Assembly (NCBI GenBank): GCA_019635955.1
Contig: JAHBYL010000005.1
Span: 1 to 64,000 of the forward strand
DNA: 64,000 bases
Reading direction: 5' to 3'
Origin: Parvibaculum sp.
Lineage (GTDB): Bacteria > Pseudomonadota > Alphaproteobacteria > Parvibaculales > Parvibaculaceae
Part shown: piece after piece, positions 1-9,715 of the stretch
Layout: every line of letters starts with the position of its first letter
Numbering within the stretch: the first letter of the stretch is position 1
Notes under the pieces: generated by a model
What the model saw: only the letters and a program-made list of their open reading frames with translations
Databases searched by the model: none
Told to the model about the DNA's origin: nothing
Position numbers and translations under genes: made by a program

Positions 1-647
1 TCGCGCAGCGGCCGGGCGGGCGCATCGCCCGCGACGCCGCCGCCGTGGGTGCTGCCGTCGCGCACGCGCAGGAAGGACAGGATGATGCCGCCGACGATCG
101 CCACGCCGATGATGGCCGCGAAGGAGCCGGCGAACACCACCGGCGCCAGCGTCTCGCGCGTGAAGATGGCGATCTGCGGCCCGAGGATGGCGGTGACGAC
201 GCCGCCGGCCAGCACCCAGGAGATGGCGCGCGCCTTGAAGGCCGGAGGCGCATTGTCTGCGGCGGCGAAGCGGAACTGCTGGACGAAGGCGCTGCCGATG
301 CCGATCATCAGGAGGCCGGCCGCGAACAGCCAGAAGCCCGACCGGAACAGCGCCAGCGCGGCGAGTGCGCCGCCAAGGCCGGTGATCACGGTTCCCGACA
401 TGAAGCCGTTTCGCTGGCCGAGCGCGCGGATGATGGCCGCAGCGGGGATGGCGCCGACGGCGACGCCGACGTTGAAGGCCGTCACCGGGGCGGTCGCCAG
501 CGACTTGTCGGGGCCGAGCAGGTAGTCGCCGGCGAGCGCCCCGAGCGAGAAGCAGATCGGGCCGGCCGAGCCGATGACGGCCTGCGCGGCCGCCAGGATC
601 AGCGTGGTGCGGACCGCGTCGCGGGAGAGGCCGGCGTCCGCGTTCAT
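1..647 (-). CDS. MFS transporter, C-terminal part beyond the window
   Basis: About 215 codons are visible, read leftwards from ATG at 647; the gene continues past base 1. The product has alternating hydrophobic helices (for example residues about 15-45, 55-75, 85-120 and 140-200) rich in Gly and Ala, with the loop motif ALGQRNG between the second and third helices, typical of the N-terminal half of a major facilitator. The start overlaps the nusB stop as ATGA, so it is translationally coupled to the rib/nusB operon. The substrate cannot be told from the sequence. In many relatives this position after nusB holds thiL, which is not seen here. Confidence 0.8.
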   Translation of the reverse strand, partial: MNADAGLSRDAVRTTLILAAAQAVIGSAGPICFSLGALAGDYLLGPDKSLATAPVTAFNVGVAVGAIPAAAIIRALGQRNGFMSGTVITGLGGALAALALFRSGFWLFAAGLLMIGIGSAFVQQFRFAAADNAPPAFKARAISWVLAGGVVTAILGPQIAIFTRETLAPVVFAGSFAAIIGVAIVGGIILSFLRVRDGSTHGGGVAGDAPARPLR

Positions 648-1138
648 GCCGGGTCGCGTCCCCTGCCCTCGCCGCGGGCGCGACGAGCGACGCGGTCGAG
701 CACGGCGTTCACCAGCTTCGGCTCGTCCTCGACATAGAAGGCCTTGGCGATGTCGACATATTCGGAGACGATCACCGCCACCGGCACGTCCCTGCGCTCC
801 ATCAATTCATAGACGCCGGCGCGCAGGATGGCGCGCAGCGTGGAGTCGAGGCGCGACAGCGGCCAGTCCTCGGTCAGCGACTGGCGGATCACGGGGTCGA
901 CGGTCTTCTGGTTCTCGACCACGCCGGCGAGGATGGCGCGGAACCACTGCGCATCGGCGTCGCGGTACTGCTGGCCGTCAACCTCCTTGCCAAGGCGGTA
1001 GGTCTCGTATTCGGCGGTGATCTCCAGCAGGCCGGAGCCGGCGACATCCATCTGGTACAGCGCCTGCACGGCGGCGAGCCGGGCCGCGCCCCGCTTGTTG
1101 GCCTGTCGCGGCTCGCCGGCTGGCGCGGGCTGGTTCAT
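644..1138 (-). CDS. nusB: transcription antitermination factor NusB
   Basis: All-helical RNA-binding factor that, with NusE (S10), binds boxA in rRNA leaders and promotes processive antitermination. The N-terminus [16 protein letters not shown] and the C-terminal part with [24 protein letters not shown] are the family's signature segments. Length of about 164 residues is normal. ATG at 1138 is preferred; a GTG at 1147 overlapping the ribH stop is an alternative and adds three residues. It follows ribH by one base (TGA-C-ATG), the common ribH-nusB arrangement. Confidence 0.96.
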   Translation of the reverse strand: MNQPAPAGEPRQANKRGAARLAAVQALYQMDVAGSGLLEITAEYETYRLGKEVDGQQYRDADAQWFRAILAGVVENQKTVDPVIRQSLTEDWPLSRLDSTLRAILRAGVYELMERRDVPVAVIVSEYVDIAKAFYVEDEPKLVNAVLDRVARRARGEGRGRDPA

Positions 1139-1139
1139 G

Positions 1140-1595
1140 TCAGGCACCGAGGCGCTCGCGCAGCGCGATCATGGCGAGCGCCGCGCGGGCGGCGAAGCCG
1201 CCCTTGTCGCCTTCGCTGCGGCGCGCGCGCGCCCAGGCCTGCGCCTCGTTCTCGACCGTCTGGATGCCGTTACCGAGCGCTAGCGAGCGATCGACCGAGA
1301 GGTCCATCAGCGCGCGCGCGGACTCGTTCGACACGATGTCGTAATGCGTCGTCTCGCCGCGAATGACGCAGCCAAGCGTCACGAAACCATCGACCGCGCG
1401 GGTGAGCCCGCCCTTCGCCATGGCATCGAGCGTGAACTTCACCGCCGCCGGAATTTCGAGAACGCCGGGCACCGCGATCCGCTGCCAGGTCGCGCCGCGC
1501 GCCTCGAGTGCCGCGATGGCGCCCCTTGCGAGCTCATCCGCGAGGTCTTCGTAGAAACGTGCCTCGATGATGAGGACATGGGCTTGCGTCGTCAT
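1140..1595 (-). CDS. ribH: 6,7-dimethyl-8-ribityllumazine synthase
   Basis: Condenses 5-amino-6-ribitylamino-uracil with 3,4-dihydroxy-2-butanone 4-phosphate, the penultimate riboflavin step. The motif [17 protein letters not shown] (about residues 75-91) with the catalytic His, and [10 protein letters not shown] upstream, identify the family. Length of 151 residues is usual. The ATG overlaps the ribBX stop as ATGA, implying coupled translation with the enzyme that makes its second substrate. Confidence 0.97.
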   Translation of the reverse strand: MTTQAHVLIIEARFYEDLADELARGAIAALEARGATWQRIAVPGVLEIPAAVKFTLDAMAKGGLTRAVDGFVTLGCVIRGETTHYDIVSNESARALMDLSVDRSLALGNGIQTVENEAQAWARARRSEGDKGGFAARAALAMIALRERLGA

Positions 1596-2737
1596 TGAGT
1601 GGCTTCCTTTGCGCGGGCGCCTGCCTTGCCAGTCTTCATCAACGGCCGCTGACCGACGACACGGAGACCATAGCCATCCAGGCCGACGATGTTGCGATCG
1701 GTATCGGACAGCAAAATCATGTCATGGATGCCGAGGTCGAGCAAAATCTGCGCGCCGACGCCATATTCACGCAGGCGGCGCGGCATGCCCTGCTCGCCGC
1801 CCTCGCCCTTTCTGAGCAGCATGTCCGAGACGACGGTCGCAGTCGTATCGCGAATGAGGACGATCACGCCCCGCCCCTCTTCGGCAATCATCCGCATGGA
1901 TTCCTCGAGGATATGCGAGCGCGGGCCGGTCGCGCCCAGAATGTCGTCGAAGACGTTGATGGCGTGTACGCGCACCAGGACCGGCTCCGGCCCCGACAGA
2001 TCGCCCTTCACCAGCGCGATATGCTCGGCATATTCCACCGTGTTCAGATAGACCATCATCTTGAACTCGCCGCCAAACTCGCTTTCGAGTTCGGTTTCGA
2101 TGGCGCGGTGGATGAAATTGTCGTAGCGGCGGCGATAGGCGATGAGATCGGCGATGGTCGCGATCTTGAGGCCGTGGAGCTGCGCGAAGGGCACGAGGTC
2201 CGGCAGGCGGGCCATGGTGCCGTCGTCATTCATGATCTCGCAGATGACGCCCGCGGGATAAAGCCCTGCGAGGCGCGCGATGTCGACCGCCGCTTCCGTG
2301 TGCCCTGCCCGCACCAGCACGCCGCCATCGCGCGCGACGAGTGGGAAGACATGTCCCGGCGAGACGATATCGTTGGCGCCTTTCGTGGGGTCGATCGCGA
2401 CCGACACCGTATGCGCACGATCATGCGCCGAGATGCCGGTGGAGATGCCTTCGCGCGCTTCGATCGACACGGTGAAGGCAGTCTGGTTGCGCGACTGGTT
2501 GTTGAGCGACATGAGCTGCAGATTGAGCTGCTTCGCCCGGTCGCCTGTCAGCGTGAGGCAGACGAGCCCGCGGCCATACTTCGCCATGAAGTTGACCGCT
2601 TCCGGCGTGCACATTTGTGCGGGGATGACGAGGTCGCCCTCGTTCTCGCGATCTTCCGCATCGACGAGAATGAACATCTTGCCGTTGCGGGCATCCTCGA
2701 TGACTTCTTCGATGGGCGACAGAAATTCCTTGTACAC
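1592..2737 (-). CDS. ribB: 3,4-dihydroxy-2-butanone 4-phosphate synthase fused to a degenerate GTP cyclohydrolase II domain (RibBX type)
   Basis: The N-terminal half (about residues 1-205) is a full RibB domain: [12 protein letters not shown] is the acidic metal-binding motif and [13 protein letters not shown] is the conserved C-terminal segment. It makes dihydroxybutanone phosphate from ribulose 5-phosphate. The C-terminal half is RibA-like (ends with [10 protein letters not shown]) but the three zinc cysteines and the GRGIGL-type catalytic stretch are absent; the corresponding text reads [14 protein letters not shown] and LIRDTTATV. Such RibBX hybrids are known from Proteobacteria and do not replace RibA. 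A GTG start at 2737 is chosen because AAGGA lies 9 bases upstream; a TTG at 2746 is possible. A true ribA must lie elsewhere. Confidence 0.9.
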   Translation of the reverse strand: MYKEFLSPIEEVIEDARNGKMFILVDAEDRENEGDLVIPAQMCTPEAVNFMAKYGRGLVCLTLTGDRAKQLNLQLMSLNNQSRNQTAFTVSIEAREGISTGISAHDRAHTVSVAIDPTKGANDIVSPGHVFPLVARDGGVLVRAGHTEAAVDIARLAGLYPAGVICEIMNDDGTMARLPDLVPFAQLHGLKIATIADLIAYRRRYDNFIHRAIETELESEFGGEFKMMVYLNTVEYAEHIALVKGDLSGPEPVLVRVHAINVFDDILGATGPRSHILEESMRMIAEEGRGVIVLIRDTTATVVSDMLLRKGEGGEQGMPRRLREYGVGAQILLDLGIHDMILLSDTDRNIVGLDGYGLRVVGQRPLMKTGKAGARAKEATQ

Positions 2738-2742
2738 GGGTC

Positions 2743-3369
2743 TCAATCCTTCTGAACCAGCCGCGCCACATAGCGGGCAAGCATGTCGATTTCAAGATTA
2801 ATCGGATCGCCGGCCTTGGCCGTCCCCCAGGTCGTGACCGCCTGGGTGTGCGGAATGATGTTGACGCCGAAGCGGGTTCCCTTCGCGTTTCCGCCGGGCT
2901 TCGGGTCTTCGACCTCATTCACGGTAAGCGAGGTGCCGTTGAGCGTGACGGAACCCTTCGGCGCAATGAAGCGGCCGAGCCCCTCCGGTGCCTCGAAGGT
3001 GAAGCGGAGAGAGTCCCCCTCCGGGCGGATATCGACGATATGGCCGACCCCGTCGACATGCCCGCTGACGACATGACCGCCAAGCTCATCGCCCGCCTTC
3101 AGCGCGCGTTCGAGATTGATCCTCGTGCCTTCCGCCCAGCTGCCGAGCGTCGTGCAATCGAGCGACTCCTGCGAGACATCGACGGCGAACCAGTTGCCAT
3201 CCGCATCGCGGCCCTTCTCGACCACCGTGAGGCAGCAGCCCGCACAGGCAATGGAGGCGCCGAGATCGATGCCGTCGGGATCGTAGGACGTCGCGATGAC
3301 AAAGCGCGCATCGCCGCGCTTCTCCATCGCTCGAACCCGCCCGACATCGGTGATGATTCCGGTAAACAA
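2743..3369 (-). CDS. ribE: riboflavin synthase, alpha subunit type
   Basis: Dismutates two 6,7-dimethyl-8-ribityllumazines to riboflavin. The protein (208 residues) starts with the near-invariant FTGIITDVG, has the internal duplication of two barrel domains, and contains GHVVSGHVDGVG. The start is a TTG at 3369: it restores the canonical N-terminus and has GAGGAGCG at good spacing, whereas the ATG at 3387 lies inside ribD. Only one base separates it from the ribD stop. Confident. Confidence 0.95.
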   Translation of the reverse strand: MFTGIITDVGRVRAMEKRGDARFVIATSYDPDGIDLGASIACAGCCLTVVEKGRDADGNWFAVDVSQESLDCTTLGSWAEGTRINLERALKAGDELGGHVVSGHVDGVGHIVDIRPEGDSLRFTFEAPEGLGRFIAPKGSVTLNGTSLTVNEVEDPKPGGNAKGTRFGVNIIPHTQAVTTWGTAKAGDPINLEIDMLARYVARLVQKD

Positions 3370-3370
3370 G

Positions 3371-4492
3371 TCAGACGCTCCTCGCATAGCTTGCATGCAT
3401 GTCGTCGCCGGCGCGGGCCATGTCGCGCAGCACGAAACGGGGCGCGCCTTCCACATGCCTGATGCCGAGCGCGGCCACCGCGGGATATCCGTCGCCGCCG
3501 ATCAGGCGCGCCGCCTGGAACCATTCGATACGGTCGACCAGCGCGTCGCGCATCAGCGATGCGGCGAGCCTTGCGCCGCCTTCCACGAGCACGCGCGTGA
3601 CGCCCCGCGCGGCGAGATGTTCCATCGCCTTGCGCATGTCCATGGAGCCATCCGCGCCCGGCTCGACATCGATCAGCTCGACGCCGCAATCCTCGAAAGC
3701 CTTGCGCCGGACGGCATCGCCCTCCGGCATGGTCAGAATCCAGAGCGGCACCTTGCCCGCATCGCGAACGAGCTTCGATGTGAGCGGCAGGCGCAGCCGC
3801 CCGTCCGCCACGATGCGCACCGGCGAGCGGTCGCCGAGGCCCGGCAGGCGGCAGGTGAGTTCGGGATCGTCCACGATCGCCGTGGCCGAGCCAACCATGA
3901 TGGCGTCGTGCGTCGCGCGCAGGAGATGCCCGCGCGCGCGCGACACCTCGCCCGTGATCCACTTGCTCTGGCCTTCATGGGTCGCCGTCCGCCCGTCGAG
4001 CGAACTCGCAACCTTCAGCGTGACCAGCGGACGCCGCTCCGACATGGTGAGGAAGAAGCCGAGATTGAGCTCCTGCGCATCGGCGGCGCAGACATTCTCC
4101 GTCACCTCGATGCCCGCCTCCAGAAGCCGGGTAAAGCCGCGCCCGGCGACTTCCGGGTTCGGATCGGCGATCGCCCCGACGACGCGGGCGATGCCCGCAT
4201 CGATGAGCGCCTCCGCGCAAGGGCCGGTCTTGCCCTGATGCGAACAGGGCTCGAGGCTGACATAGGCCGTGGCGCCCTTTGCAAGTGCGCCTGCGCGGGC
4301 AAGCGCTTCCGTTTCCGCGTGAGGCCGGCCGCCCGGCTGGGTGAAGCCCCGTCCCACGACACGCGGGCATTCGGCCTCTTCCCGGACGATGACGCAGCCG
4401 ACCGCCGGGTTGGGCGCGACGCGGCCAAGGCCGCGCGCGGCGAGCGCCAGCGCCATTTTCATGAAGGGGATGTCGTAGGGCCGCATTGCCAT
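3371..4492 (-). CDS. ribD: bifunctional diaminohydroxyphosphoribosylaminopyrimidine deaminase / 5-amino-6-(5-phosphoribosylamino)uracil reductase
   Basis: Second and third steps of riboflavin synthesis. Residues about 5-150 are a zinc cytidine-deaminase fold with PHAETEAL and PCSHQGKTGPC (zinc His and two Cys). Residues about 155-370 are the NADPH reductase domain (TLKVASSLDGRTA, LVEGGARLAASLM). Length of 373 residues is usual. ATG at 4492 or two codons later. First rib gene after nrdR; with ribE, ribBX and ribH it forms an operon lacking only ribA. Confidence 0.96.
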   Translation of the reverse strand: MAMRPYDIPFMKMALALAARGLGRVAPNPAVGCVIVREEAECPRVVGRGFTQPGGRPHAETEALARAGALAKGATAYVSLEPCSHQGKTGPCAEALIDAGIARVVGAIADPNPEVAGRGFTRLLEAGIEVTENVCAADAQELNLGFFLTMSERRPLVTLKVASSLDGRTATHEGQSKWITGEVSRARGHLLRATHDAIMVGSATAIVDDPELTCRLPGLGDRSPVRIVADGRLRLPLTSKLVRDAGKVPLWILTMPEGDAVRRKAFEDCGVELIDVEPGADGSMDMRKAMEHLAARGVTRVLVEGGARLAASLMRDALVDRIEWFQAARLIGGDGYPAVAALGIRHVEGAPRFVLRDMARAGDDMHASYARSV

Positions 4493-4555
4493 GGCCGCGA
4501 TGTCATTCCTGTCGGCAGGCCCGAACCGGCCCGCATCAGGGGCAACCGGAAAAGC

Positions 4556-5041
4556 CTAGCGGTCGTCGTCGTCCTCATCCCGGATGGAGCCGATGGGTTT
4601 CAGCTCGCCCAGAATATCCTCGAAATCCTTGGCCTCCCGGAAGTTCCGGTACACCGAGGCGAAACGCACATAGGCGACCGCATCGAGAGAACTCAAGCCT
4701 TCCATGACCAGCTTGCCGATCACATTGGAGGGAATTTCGCTCTCTCCCATGCTCTCCAGCCGCCTTACGATGCCGCTCACCATACGCTCAATACGCTCCT
4801 GCTCAACAGGGCGTTTACGCATGGCAACTTGCACGGAACGCATGAGTTTATCCCTGTCGAAGGGGACCCTGCGGCCGCTGGTCTTGATGATCGTCAGTTC
4901 GCGGAGCTGCACCCGCTCGAACGTGGTAAACCGGCCGCCGCAGGCAGTGCAGAAGCGCCGCCGCCGGATCGCCGTATTGTCTTCGGTGGGACGCGAGTCC
5001 TTCACCTGCGTGTCTTCGTTACCGCAATATGGACAACGCAT
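4556..5041 (-). CDS. nrdR: transcriptional repressor NrdR
   Basis: Represses ribonucleotide reductase genes in response to ATP/dATP. Four cysteines (C3, C6, C31, C34) form the zinc ribbon CPYC...CTAC; residues about 49-139 are the ATP-cone ([13 protein letters not shown]). 161 residues with an acidic tail DEDDDDR. It sits between glyA and ribD, the classical glyA-nrdR-ribD order of alphaproteobacteria, 42 bases after glyA. Confidence 0.97.
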   Translation of the reverse strand: MRCPYCGNEDTQVKDSRPTEDNTAIRRRRFCTACGGRFTTFERVQLRELTIIKTSGRRVPFDRDKLMRSVQVAMRKRPVEQERIERMVSGIVRRLESMGESEIPSNVIGKLVMEGLSSLDAVAYVRFASVYRNFREAKDFEDILGELKPIGSIRDEDDDDR

Positions 5042-5083
5042 GCGCCGCCAGCCCCCTCTTGATGCATCCGGACCTGTGGCCCG

Positions 5084-6400
5084 TTATTTCGGCCCGCCAT
5101 AGATCGGAAAACGCCGGCAGAGTTCGATCACCCGTTCCCGCACGCCCGCTTCGACATCCGCGTTGTTCTCTTCGCCGTTCTTCGCCAGACCGTCGAGAAC
5201 TTCCGTGATGAGCTTGCCGACCGTCTCGAACTCCGCCACTCCGAAGCCGCGCGTCGTGCCGGCGGGCGTGCCGAGACGCACGCCGGAGGTGACCATCGGC
5301 TTTTCGGGATCGAACGGAATGCCGTTCTTGTTGCAGGTGATGTGCGCACGCTCGAGCGCCGCCTCCGCCACCTTGCCGGTGAGCTTCTTCGGCCGGAGGT
5401 CGACCAGCATCAGATGCGTGTCGGTGCCGCCGGAGACGATCGCCGCGCCGCCATCGACCAGCGTCGAGGCGAGCTTGCGCGCGTTCTCGACCACGGCTGC
5501 CGCATAGGACTTGAACTCGGGACGAAGCGCTTCGCCGAAGGCGACCGCCTTGCCCGCGATCACATGCATGAGCGGGCCGCCCTGAATGCCCGGGAAGATC
5601 GCGGAATTGATCTTCTTCCCGATCTCTTCGTTGTTCGACAGGATCATGCCGCCGCGCGGGCCGCGCAGCGTCTTGTGGGTCGTCGTCGTCACGACATCGG
5701 CGTAAGGCAGCGGGCTCGGATGCGCCCCACCCGCGACGAGACCGGCGAAATGCGCCATGTCCACCATGAAGAGCGCGCCGACGCTGTCGGCGACTTCGCG
5801 GAAGGCCTTGAAGTCGATCACGCGCGGATAGGCGGAGCCGCCTGCAATGATGAGCTTCGGCTTGTGCTCCTTCGCGAGGCTCGCGACCTCGTCCATGTCG
5901 ATCAGATGGTCCTGCTGGCGCACGCCGTACTGGATCGCGTTGAACCATTTGCCGGACTGGTTGGGCGCGGCGCCATGCGTGAGGTGGCCGCCGGCGGGGA
6001 GGCTCATGCCGAGGATGGTGTCACCCGGCTTCAGCAGCGCCATCATCACACCCTGGTTCGCCTGCGAGCCCGAATTGGGCTGCACATTGGCGAAGGAGCA
6101 ACCGAAGAGCTTCTTCGCCCGCTCGATGGCAAGATTCTCCGCAATATCGACGAACTCGCAGCCGCCGTAATAGCGCTTGCCGGGATAACCCTCGGCATAT
6201 TTGTTCGTCATGATCGAGCCTTGCGCCTCGAGCACGGCGCGGGAGACGATGTTCTCCGAGGCGATCAGTTCGATCTCGTTCTGCTGGCGTCCGAGCTCCT
6301 TCTCGATCGCGGCGAGGATATCCGGATCGCTCTTTGCAAGCCCATCCGTGAAGAACCCCGCAAATTGGACCTTTCCGGCGGCGGCATCGCTCAACGACAT
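5084..6400 (-). CDS. glyA: serine hydroxymethyltransferase
   Basis: PLP enzyme interconverting serine and glycine with tetrahydrofolate, the main source of C1 units. The PLP lysine is in [39 protein letters not shown] and PNSGSQAN are family hallmarks. Length of 438 residues from ATG 6400. This start is favoured by AAAGG seven bases upstream; an in-frame ATG at 6442 would add 14 non-conserved residues. First gene of the glyA-nrdR-rib run. Confidence 0.96.
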   Translation of the reverse strand: MSLSDAAAGKVQFAGFFTDGLAKSDPDILAAIEKELGRQQNEIELIASENIVSRAVLEAQGSIMTNKYAEGYPGKRYYGGCEFVDIAENLAIERAKKLFGCSFANVQPNSGSQANQGVMMALLKPGDTILGMSLPAGGHLTHGAAPNQSGKWFNAIQYGVRQQDHLIDMDEVASLAKEHKPKLIIAGGSAYPRVIDFKAFREVADSVGALFMVDMAHFAGLVAGGAHPSPLPYADVVTTTTHKTLRGPRGGMILSNNEEIGKKINSAIFPGIQGGPLMHVIAGKAVAFGEALRPEFKSYAAAVVENARKLASTLVDGGAAIVSGGTDTHLMLVDLRPKKLTGKVAEAALERAHITCNKNGIPFDPEKPMVTSGVRLGTPAGTTRGFGVAEFETVGKLITEVLDGLAKNGEENNADVEAGVRERVIELCRRFPIYGGPK

Positions 6401-6501
6401 AAATCTACCTTTTGTTACCAATTCGAAGGCCTTGACGAGCATTTCTCATTCCCCGTCGCAAGCAAGAAGCGCCGGATCCGGAAGCCCGTTGGGAAGGCGG
6501 C

Positions 6502-6531
6502 TTGATACCACATCTCGTCAGCCACCGCCAA
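6502..6531 (-). promoter_or_regulatory. possible sigma-70 promoter for glyA
   Basis: On the minus strand TTGGCG (6531-6526) and TATCAA (6507-6502) are separated by 18 bases, about 100 bases upstream of the glyA ATG. Weak match, found by eye. I saw no riboswitch-like fold in the leader. Confidence 0.3.
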
Positions 6532-6600
6532 TTCGGCACTAAGCCTCGCGGGCACGGTGGCGGCACCGAAGCGGGCGGCGCAGGGAACGCGCGTGATGAC

Positions 6601-6853
6601 GCACTCAATCTATTCTATGTGGAATTAATGTAAGAAATCAGAGAAATCGAAGGTTTACTTGTACCGTCCAGTCGATAATCTTTTGAGTCAACGCGAAATT
6701 CATTGATTCACCTTGGTTCCAAATGGTTTAGACATGTCACCATCTGGACGATAATCTTGATATTCAAATTTGAAGGCGCTATACCGCGCTGGAAAATTGT
6801 ATAGGCACGAGCCGCGAATGGCGGTTTCGCATTCAGGCGGGCACGACGTCGAG
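6601..6853. promoter_or_regulatory. AT-rich intergenic control region between glyA and mucR
   Basis: The gap 6401-6853 is non-coding. Its right half is markedly AT-rich compared with the window. CGATAATCTT occurs twice in direct orientation, at 6673-6682 and 6749-6758, each followed by a GA two or fewer bases on. MucR/Ros proteins bind AT-rich sites with TpA steps and commonly autoregulate, so this is a likely regulator-binding region; the assignment is inference. Confidence 0.4.
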
Positions 6854-7297
6854 ATGAGCGACACCAAATCTTCGGATTCCATCGACTCCACTGAAATACT
6901 TCGACTGGCGACTGAAATTGTTGCGGCTTATGTCAGTAACAATGCAATGTCCGCGAACGATCTACCGGGAATGATCCGCACGGTCCATTCGACCCTCGCA
7001 GGTCTCGACCAGAGCGCCGCGCCCCGGGAAAACGATCTGACGCCCGCCGTGCCCGTCAAGAAATCGGTCACCGCCGACTACATCGTCTGCCTGGAAGATG
7101 GCAAGAAACTGAAAATGCTGAAGCGCTACCTGCGCTCGCAATACGGGCTGACGCCGGAAGAATACCGCGCCCGCTGGAACCTGCCCCACGATTACCCGAT
7201 GGTGGCGCCGAACTACGCCGCGCAGCGCTCCAAGCTTGCCAAGCAGATCGGCCTCGGCCGCGTTGCCGAAGCGGCGAAACCGCGCAGAAAAAAATAA
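6854..7297 (+). CDS. mucR: Ros/MucR-family transcriptional regulator with degenerate zinc finger
   Basis: Global regulator of the Ros/MucR family (exopolysaccharide, motility and symbiosis or virulence genes in relatives). From ATG 6854 it has 147 residues, the family's length. The N-terminal half is the oligomerisation region; the DNA-binding half carries LTPEEYRARWNLP and YPMVAPNYA. By comparison with Ros, the zinc ligands Cys79, Cys82, His92 and His97 are here C79, D82, Y92 and Y97 (residue 96 is Q), so only one remains. Zinc-free family members exist, so it is probably still functional. In-frame ATGs at 6770 and 6818 are less likely starts. Confidence 0.85.
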   Translation: MSDTKSSDSIDSTEILRLATEIVAAYVSNNAMSANDLPGMIRTVHSTLAGLDQSAAPRENDLTPAVPVKKSVTADYIVCLEDGKKLKMLKRYLRSQYGLTPEEYRARWNLPHDYPMVAPNYAAQRSKLAKQIGLGRVAEAAKPRRKK

Positions 7298-7303
7298 TCC
7301 GCC

Positions 7304-7588
7304 TCAGACGACGATGCCGCCCTTTCCGTCATCCGGCGGAACGGCGGGCGCGTCGTCGCCACCGTCTCCCTCGGTCTTTTGAAGAACGTAACGCAGCTTG
7401 CGGAGCGCAATGGCCTCGAGCTCCGTCTGCGCTGCGCTGGACGGGCCGATGATGGAAACCTCCTTGCCGGTTTCCACATCGATGGCCGAGACCTTCATGC
7501 TGATGCCGACGGGCACGAACTCGAAAATGACCTCGCGGCCATCGCGGTTCACGGGGCGCTTGCCCCTATGCCGGTTTTCAGGCGGCAC
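7304..7588 (-). CDS. small conserved protein, DUF6898-like
   Basis: 94 residues. The central block [20 protein letters not shown] followed by [10 protein letters not shown] and a helix with ALRKLRYVL resembles a small alphaproteobacterial family (DUF6898 in my recollection) of unknown function. No signal peptide or membrane segment. It starts inside the 3' end of hemA (11-base overlap) and its stop is six bases from the end of convergent mucR. Probably co-transcribed with hemA. Confidence 0.7.
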   Translation of the reverse strand: MPPENRHRGKRPVNRDGREVIFEFVPVGISMKVSAIDVETGKEVSIIGPSSAAQTELEAIALRKLRYVLQKTEGDGGDDAPAVPPDDGKGGIVV

Positions 7589-8789
7589 GCCTGATCTTGC
7601 GGCGCGTCCAGACCTGATCGAGCGCCGAAACGAGATCGCGCATCATCTCGTCGGTATGTACGGGAAGCGGCGTGAAGCGCAGCCGTTCCGTGCCGCGCGG
7701 CACGGTCGGATAATTGATCGGCTGGACGTAAATGCCGTAGTCGCTCAGGAGCTCGTCGCTGACCTGCTTGCAGACGACGGGATCGCCCACCATGACCGGC
7801 ACGATATGGCTTTCGCACCACATGACGGGCAGACCCGCATCCGCCATCATCCGGCGAAGCGTCGATGCGCGTTCCTGATGGATTTCGCGCTCGAGCGAAC
7901 TCGTCTTGAGGTGGCGGACCGCCGCCAGGACGCCCGCGACCAGCACCGGCGAAAGCGAGGTCGAGAAAATGAAGCCCGGCGCATAGGAGCGCACGACATC
8001 CACGAGGTCGGCTGAGGCTGCGATATAGCCCCCCATCACGCCGAAGCCCTTGGCGAGCGTGCCCTCGATGATATCGACCTTGTCGAGCACGCCGTCGCGC
8101 TCGGCAATGCCGCCGCCGCGCGGGCCATAGAGCCCGACCGCATGAACCTCGTCGAGATAGGTCAGCGCGCCATACTTCCGCGCGAGATCGCAGATGGCGC
8201 CGATGGGCGCGATGTCGCCATCCATCGAATAGACGGATTCGAAGGCGACGATTTTCGGCTGATCGGGATCGATCGCACGAAGCAGTTCTTCGAGATGGGC
8301 GAGGTCGTTGTGCTTCCACAGACGCTTCGGACCGCCGCCGCGGCGGATGCCCTCGATCATCGAGGCATGGTTCATCTCGTCCGAGATGATGACGCAATCG
8401 CCGAGAATGCGCGCAAGCGTCGAAAGCGTGGCGTCGTTTGCCGCATAACCCGAGGTGAAGAGCAGCGCCGCTTCCTTGCCATGGAGATCGGCAATCTCGC
8501 GCTCGAGCTGGACATGGTAATGCGTCGTGCCGGAAATATTGCGCGTGCCGCCCGAACCCGCGCCGACCGTGTCGATCGCCTCATGCATGGCCTTGAGCAC
8601 CGCCGGGTGCTGCCCCATGCCGAGATAGTCGTTGGAACACCAGACGACGATATCCCTTGTGCCTTCGGGCGTGTGGAAGGTCGCGCGGGGAAACGAGCCG
8701 CGATGCCGCACGATATCGGCAAAGACGCGATAGCGGCCCTCATCCTTGACCGCCTGCAGCGCTTCGCTGAGTTTCCGCTCGTAATCCAT
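7578..8789 (-). CDS. hemA: 5-aminolevulinate synthase
   Basis: Condenses glycine and succinyl-CoA to 5-aminolevulinate (the C4 or Shemin route of tetrapyrrole synthesis). The PLP lysine is K247 in [22 protein letters not shown] binds substrate and [12 protein letters not shown] holds the PLP aspartate. Length of 403 residues matches the bacterial enzyme. The C4 route is typical of alphaproteobacteria. hemB, the next pathway step, is separately located at 15.1 kb. The preceding 128 bases show no clear operator. Confidence 0.97.
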   Translation of the reverse strand: MDYERKLSEALQAVKDEGRYRVFADIVRHRGSFPRATFHTPEGTRDIVVWCSNDYLGMGQHPAVLKAMHEAIDTVGAGSGGTRNISGTTHYHVQLEREIADLHGKEAALLFTSGYAANDATLSTLARILGDCVIISDEMNHASMIEGIRRGGGPKRLWKHNDLAHLEELLRAIDPDQPKIVAFESVYSMDGDIAPIGAICDLARKYGALTYLDEVHAVGLYGPRGGGIAERDGVLDKVDIIEGTLAKGFGVMGGYIAASADLVDVVRSYAPGFIFSTSLSPVLVAGVLAAVRHLKTSSLEREIHQERASTLRRMMADAGLPVMWCESHIVPVMVGDPVVCKQVSDELLSDYGIYVQPINYPTVPRGTERLRFTPLPVHTDEMMRDLVSALDQVWTRRKIRRAA

Positions 8790-8917
8790 CTCGTACCTGT
8801 CCTGCGATCCGGTTTGACCGGCTTTTCATGTGATTCTAGCACACCTTAGCCCGCATCCACAGCCTCGCCAGCCGCGAATTGTCGCAGAATAGACATGGGT
8901 TATAGACAAGCGTGGCG

Positions 8918-9691
8918 CTAGGCCCAAAGGCCCTTTTCAATCAGGACCTTCCGCAGCAAAGCCGGGTCATCCGTCATGATCCCGTCCACGCCGAGATCGA
9001 TCAGGCGCCGCATTTCGGCCTCCTCGTCGATCGTCCAGACATGGACCTGCAGCCCCAGTTCATGGGCCTTGCCGACCAGCGCCTCGTCGACGAGCCGGAT
9101 GCCATGCTGCTCTATCGGGATCTGTGCGCAGCCTTCCACAAAACCGCCCATCAGGAAGCCCGCCGGCCCGGCCCAGCTCGCAAAGCGCAGGCGACCGGTG
9201 GAGAGCGGCCCCATGCCGGTGCAGAGCCGCGGGCCGATGGCCTCGCGGATGCCTGCCGTGCGCCGCCCCGAAAAGGCAGTCACACAGACCCGCTCCACCG
9301 CGCCCGAGTCCTTCAGAAGCCGGATCAGCGGCCCGGCCGCATTGTCGCGCTTCGGATCGATGTTGATGCGTATGTCCGGCCAGGCGGAGAGCAATTCGGC
9401 CATCAGGGGAATGGGCTCGGTGCCGGCGATCCGCGCCTTCTTCACATCGGCATAATCCATCTCCGCGATGCAGCCGGTGCTGTCGGTCACACGGTCGAGG
9501 TGGTCGTCGTGAAAGGCGAGAAGCACGCCGTCCCGCGTCGCATGGACATCCGTCTCGATATAGCGGTAGCCGAGATCGACGGCGCCCTGAAAGGCGGGCA
9601 TCGTGTTTTCCGGCCAGGCCCCCGCGCCGCCGCGATGGGCGAAGGCGAGCAGACCGTCATGTTCGAGATAGGGAAATTTCGCCGGACGCAT
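8918..9691 (-). CDS. ugpQ: glycerophosphodiester phosphodiesterase
   Basis: Hydrolyses glycerophosphodiesters to an alcohol and glycerol 3-phosphate. The GDPD signature AFAHRGGAGAWPENT, then ETDVHATRDGVLLAFHDDHLDR, supplies the catalytic His pair and metal-binding acids; IDPKRDN and HVWTID follow in order. About 257 residues, no signal peptide, so probably cytoplasmic (UgpQ-like). ATG 9691 has AGGA just upstream; GTG 9703 is an alternative. It follows the transpeptidase gene by about 25 bases. Confidence 0.9.
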   Translation of the reverse strand: MRPAKFPYLEHDGLLAFAHRGGAGAWPENTMPAFQGAVDLGYRYIETDVHATRDGVLLAFHDDHLDRVTDSTGCIAEMDYADVKKARIAGTEPIPLMAELLSAWPDIRINIDPKRDNAAGPLIRLLKDSGAVERVCVTAFSGRRTAGIREAIGPRLCTGMGPLSTGRLRFASWAGPAGFLMGGFVEGCAQIPIEQHGIRLVDEALVGKAHELGLQVHVWTIDEEAEMRRLIDLGVDGIMTDDPALLRKVLIEKGLWA

Positions 9692-9715
9692 GATCCTGCC
9701 CACCGCTGGAGGAGC

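Noticed and set aside
4493-4555. FMN riboswitch upstream of the rib genes
   Set aside because: The gap is only 63 bases, too short for an RFN element, and its conserved blocks are absent.
3296-5062. 588-codon open frame on the plus strand
   Set aside because: Antisense to ribD, nrdR and part of ribE; no recognisable domain.
6401-6600. Possible riboswitch upstream of glyA
   Set aside because: No glycine, SAM or folate aptamer core could be recognised.
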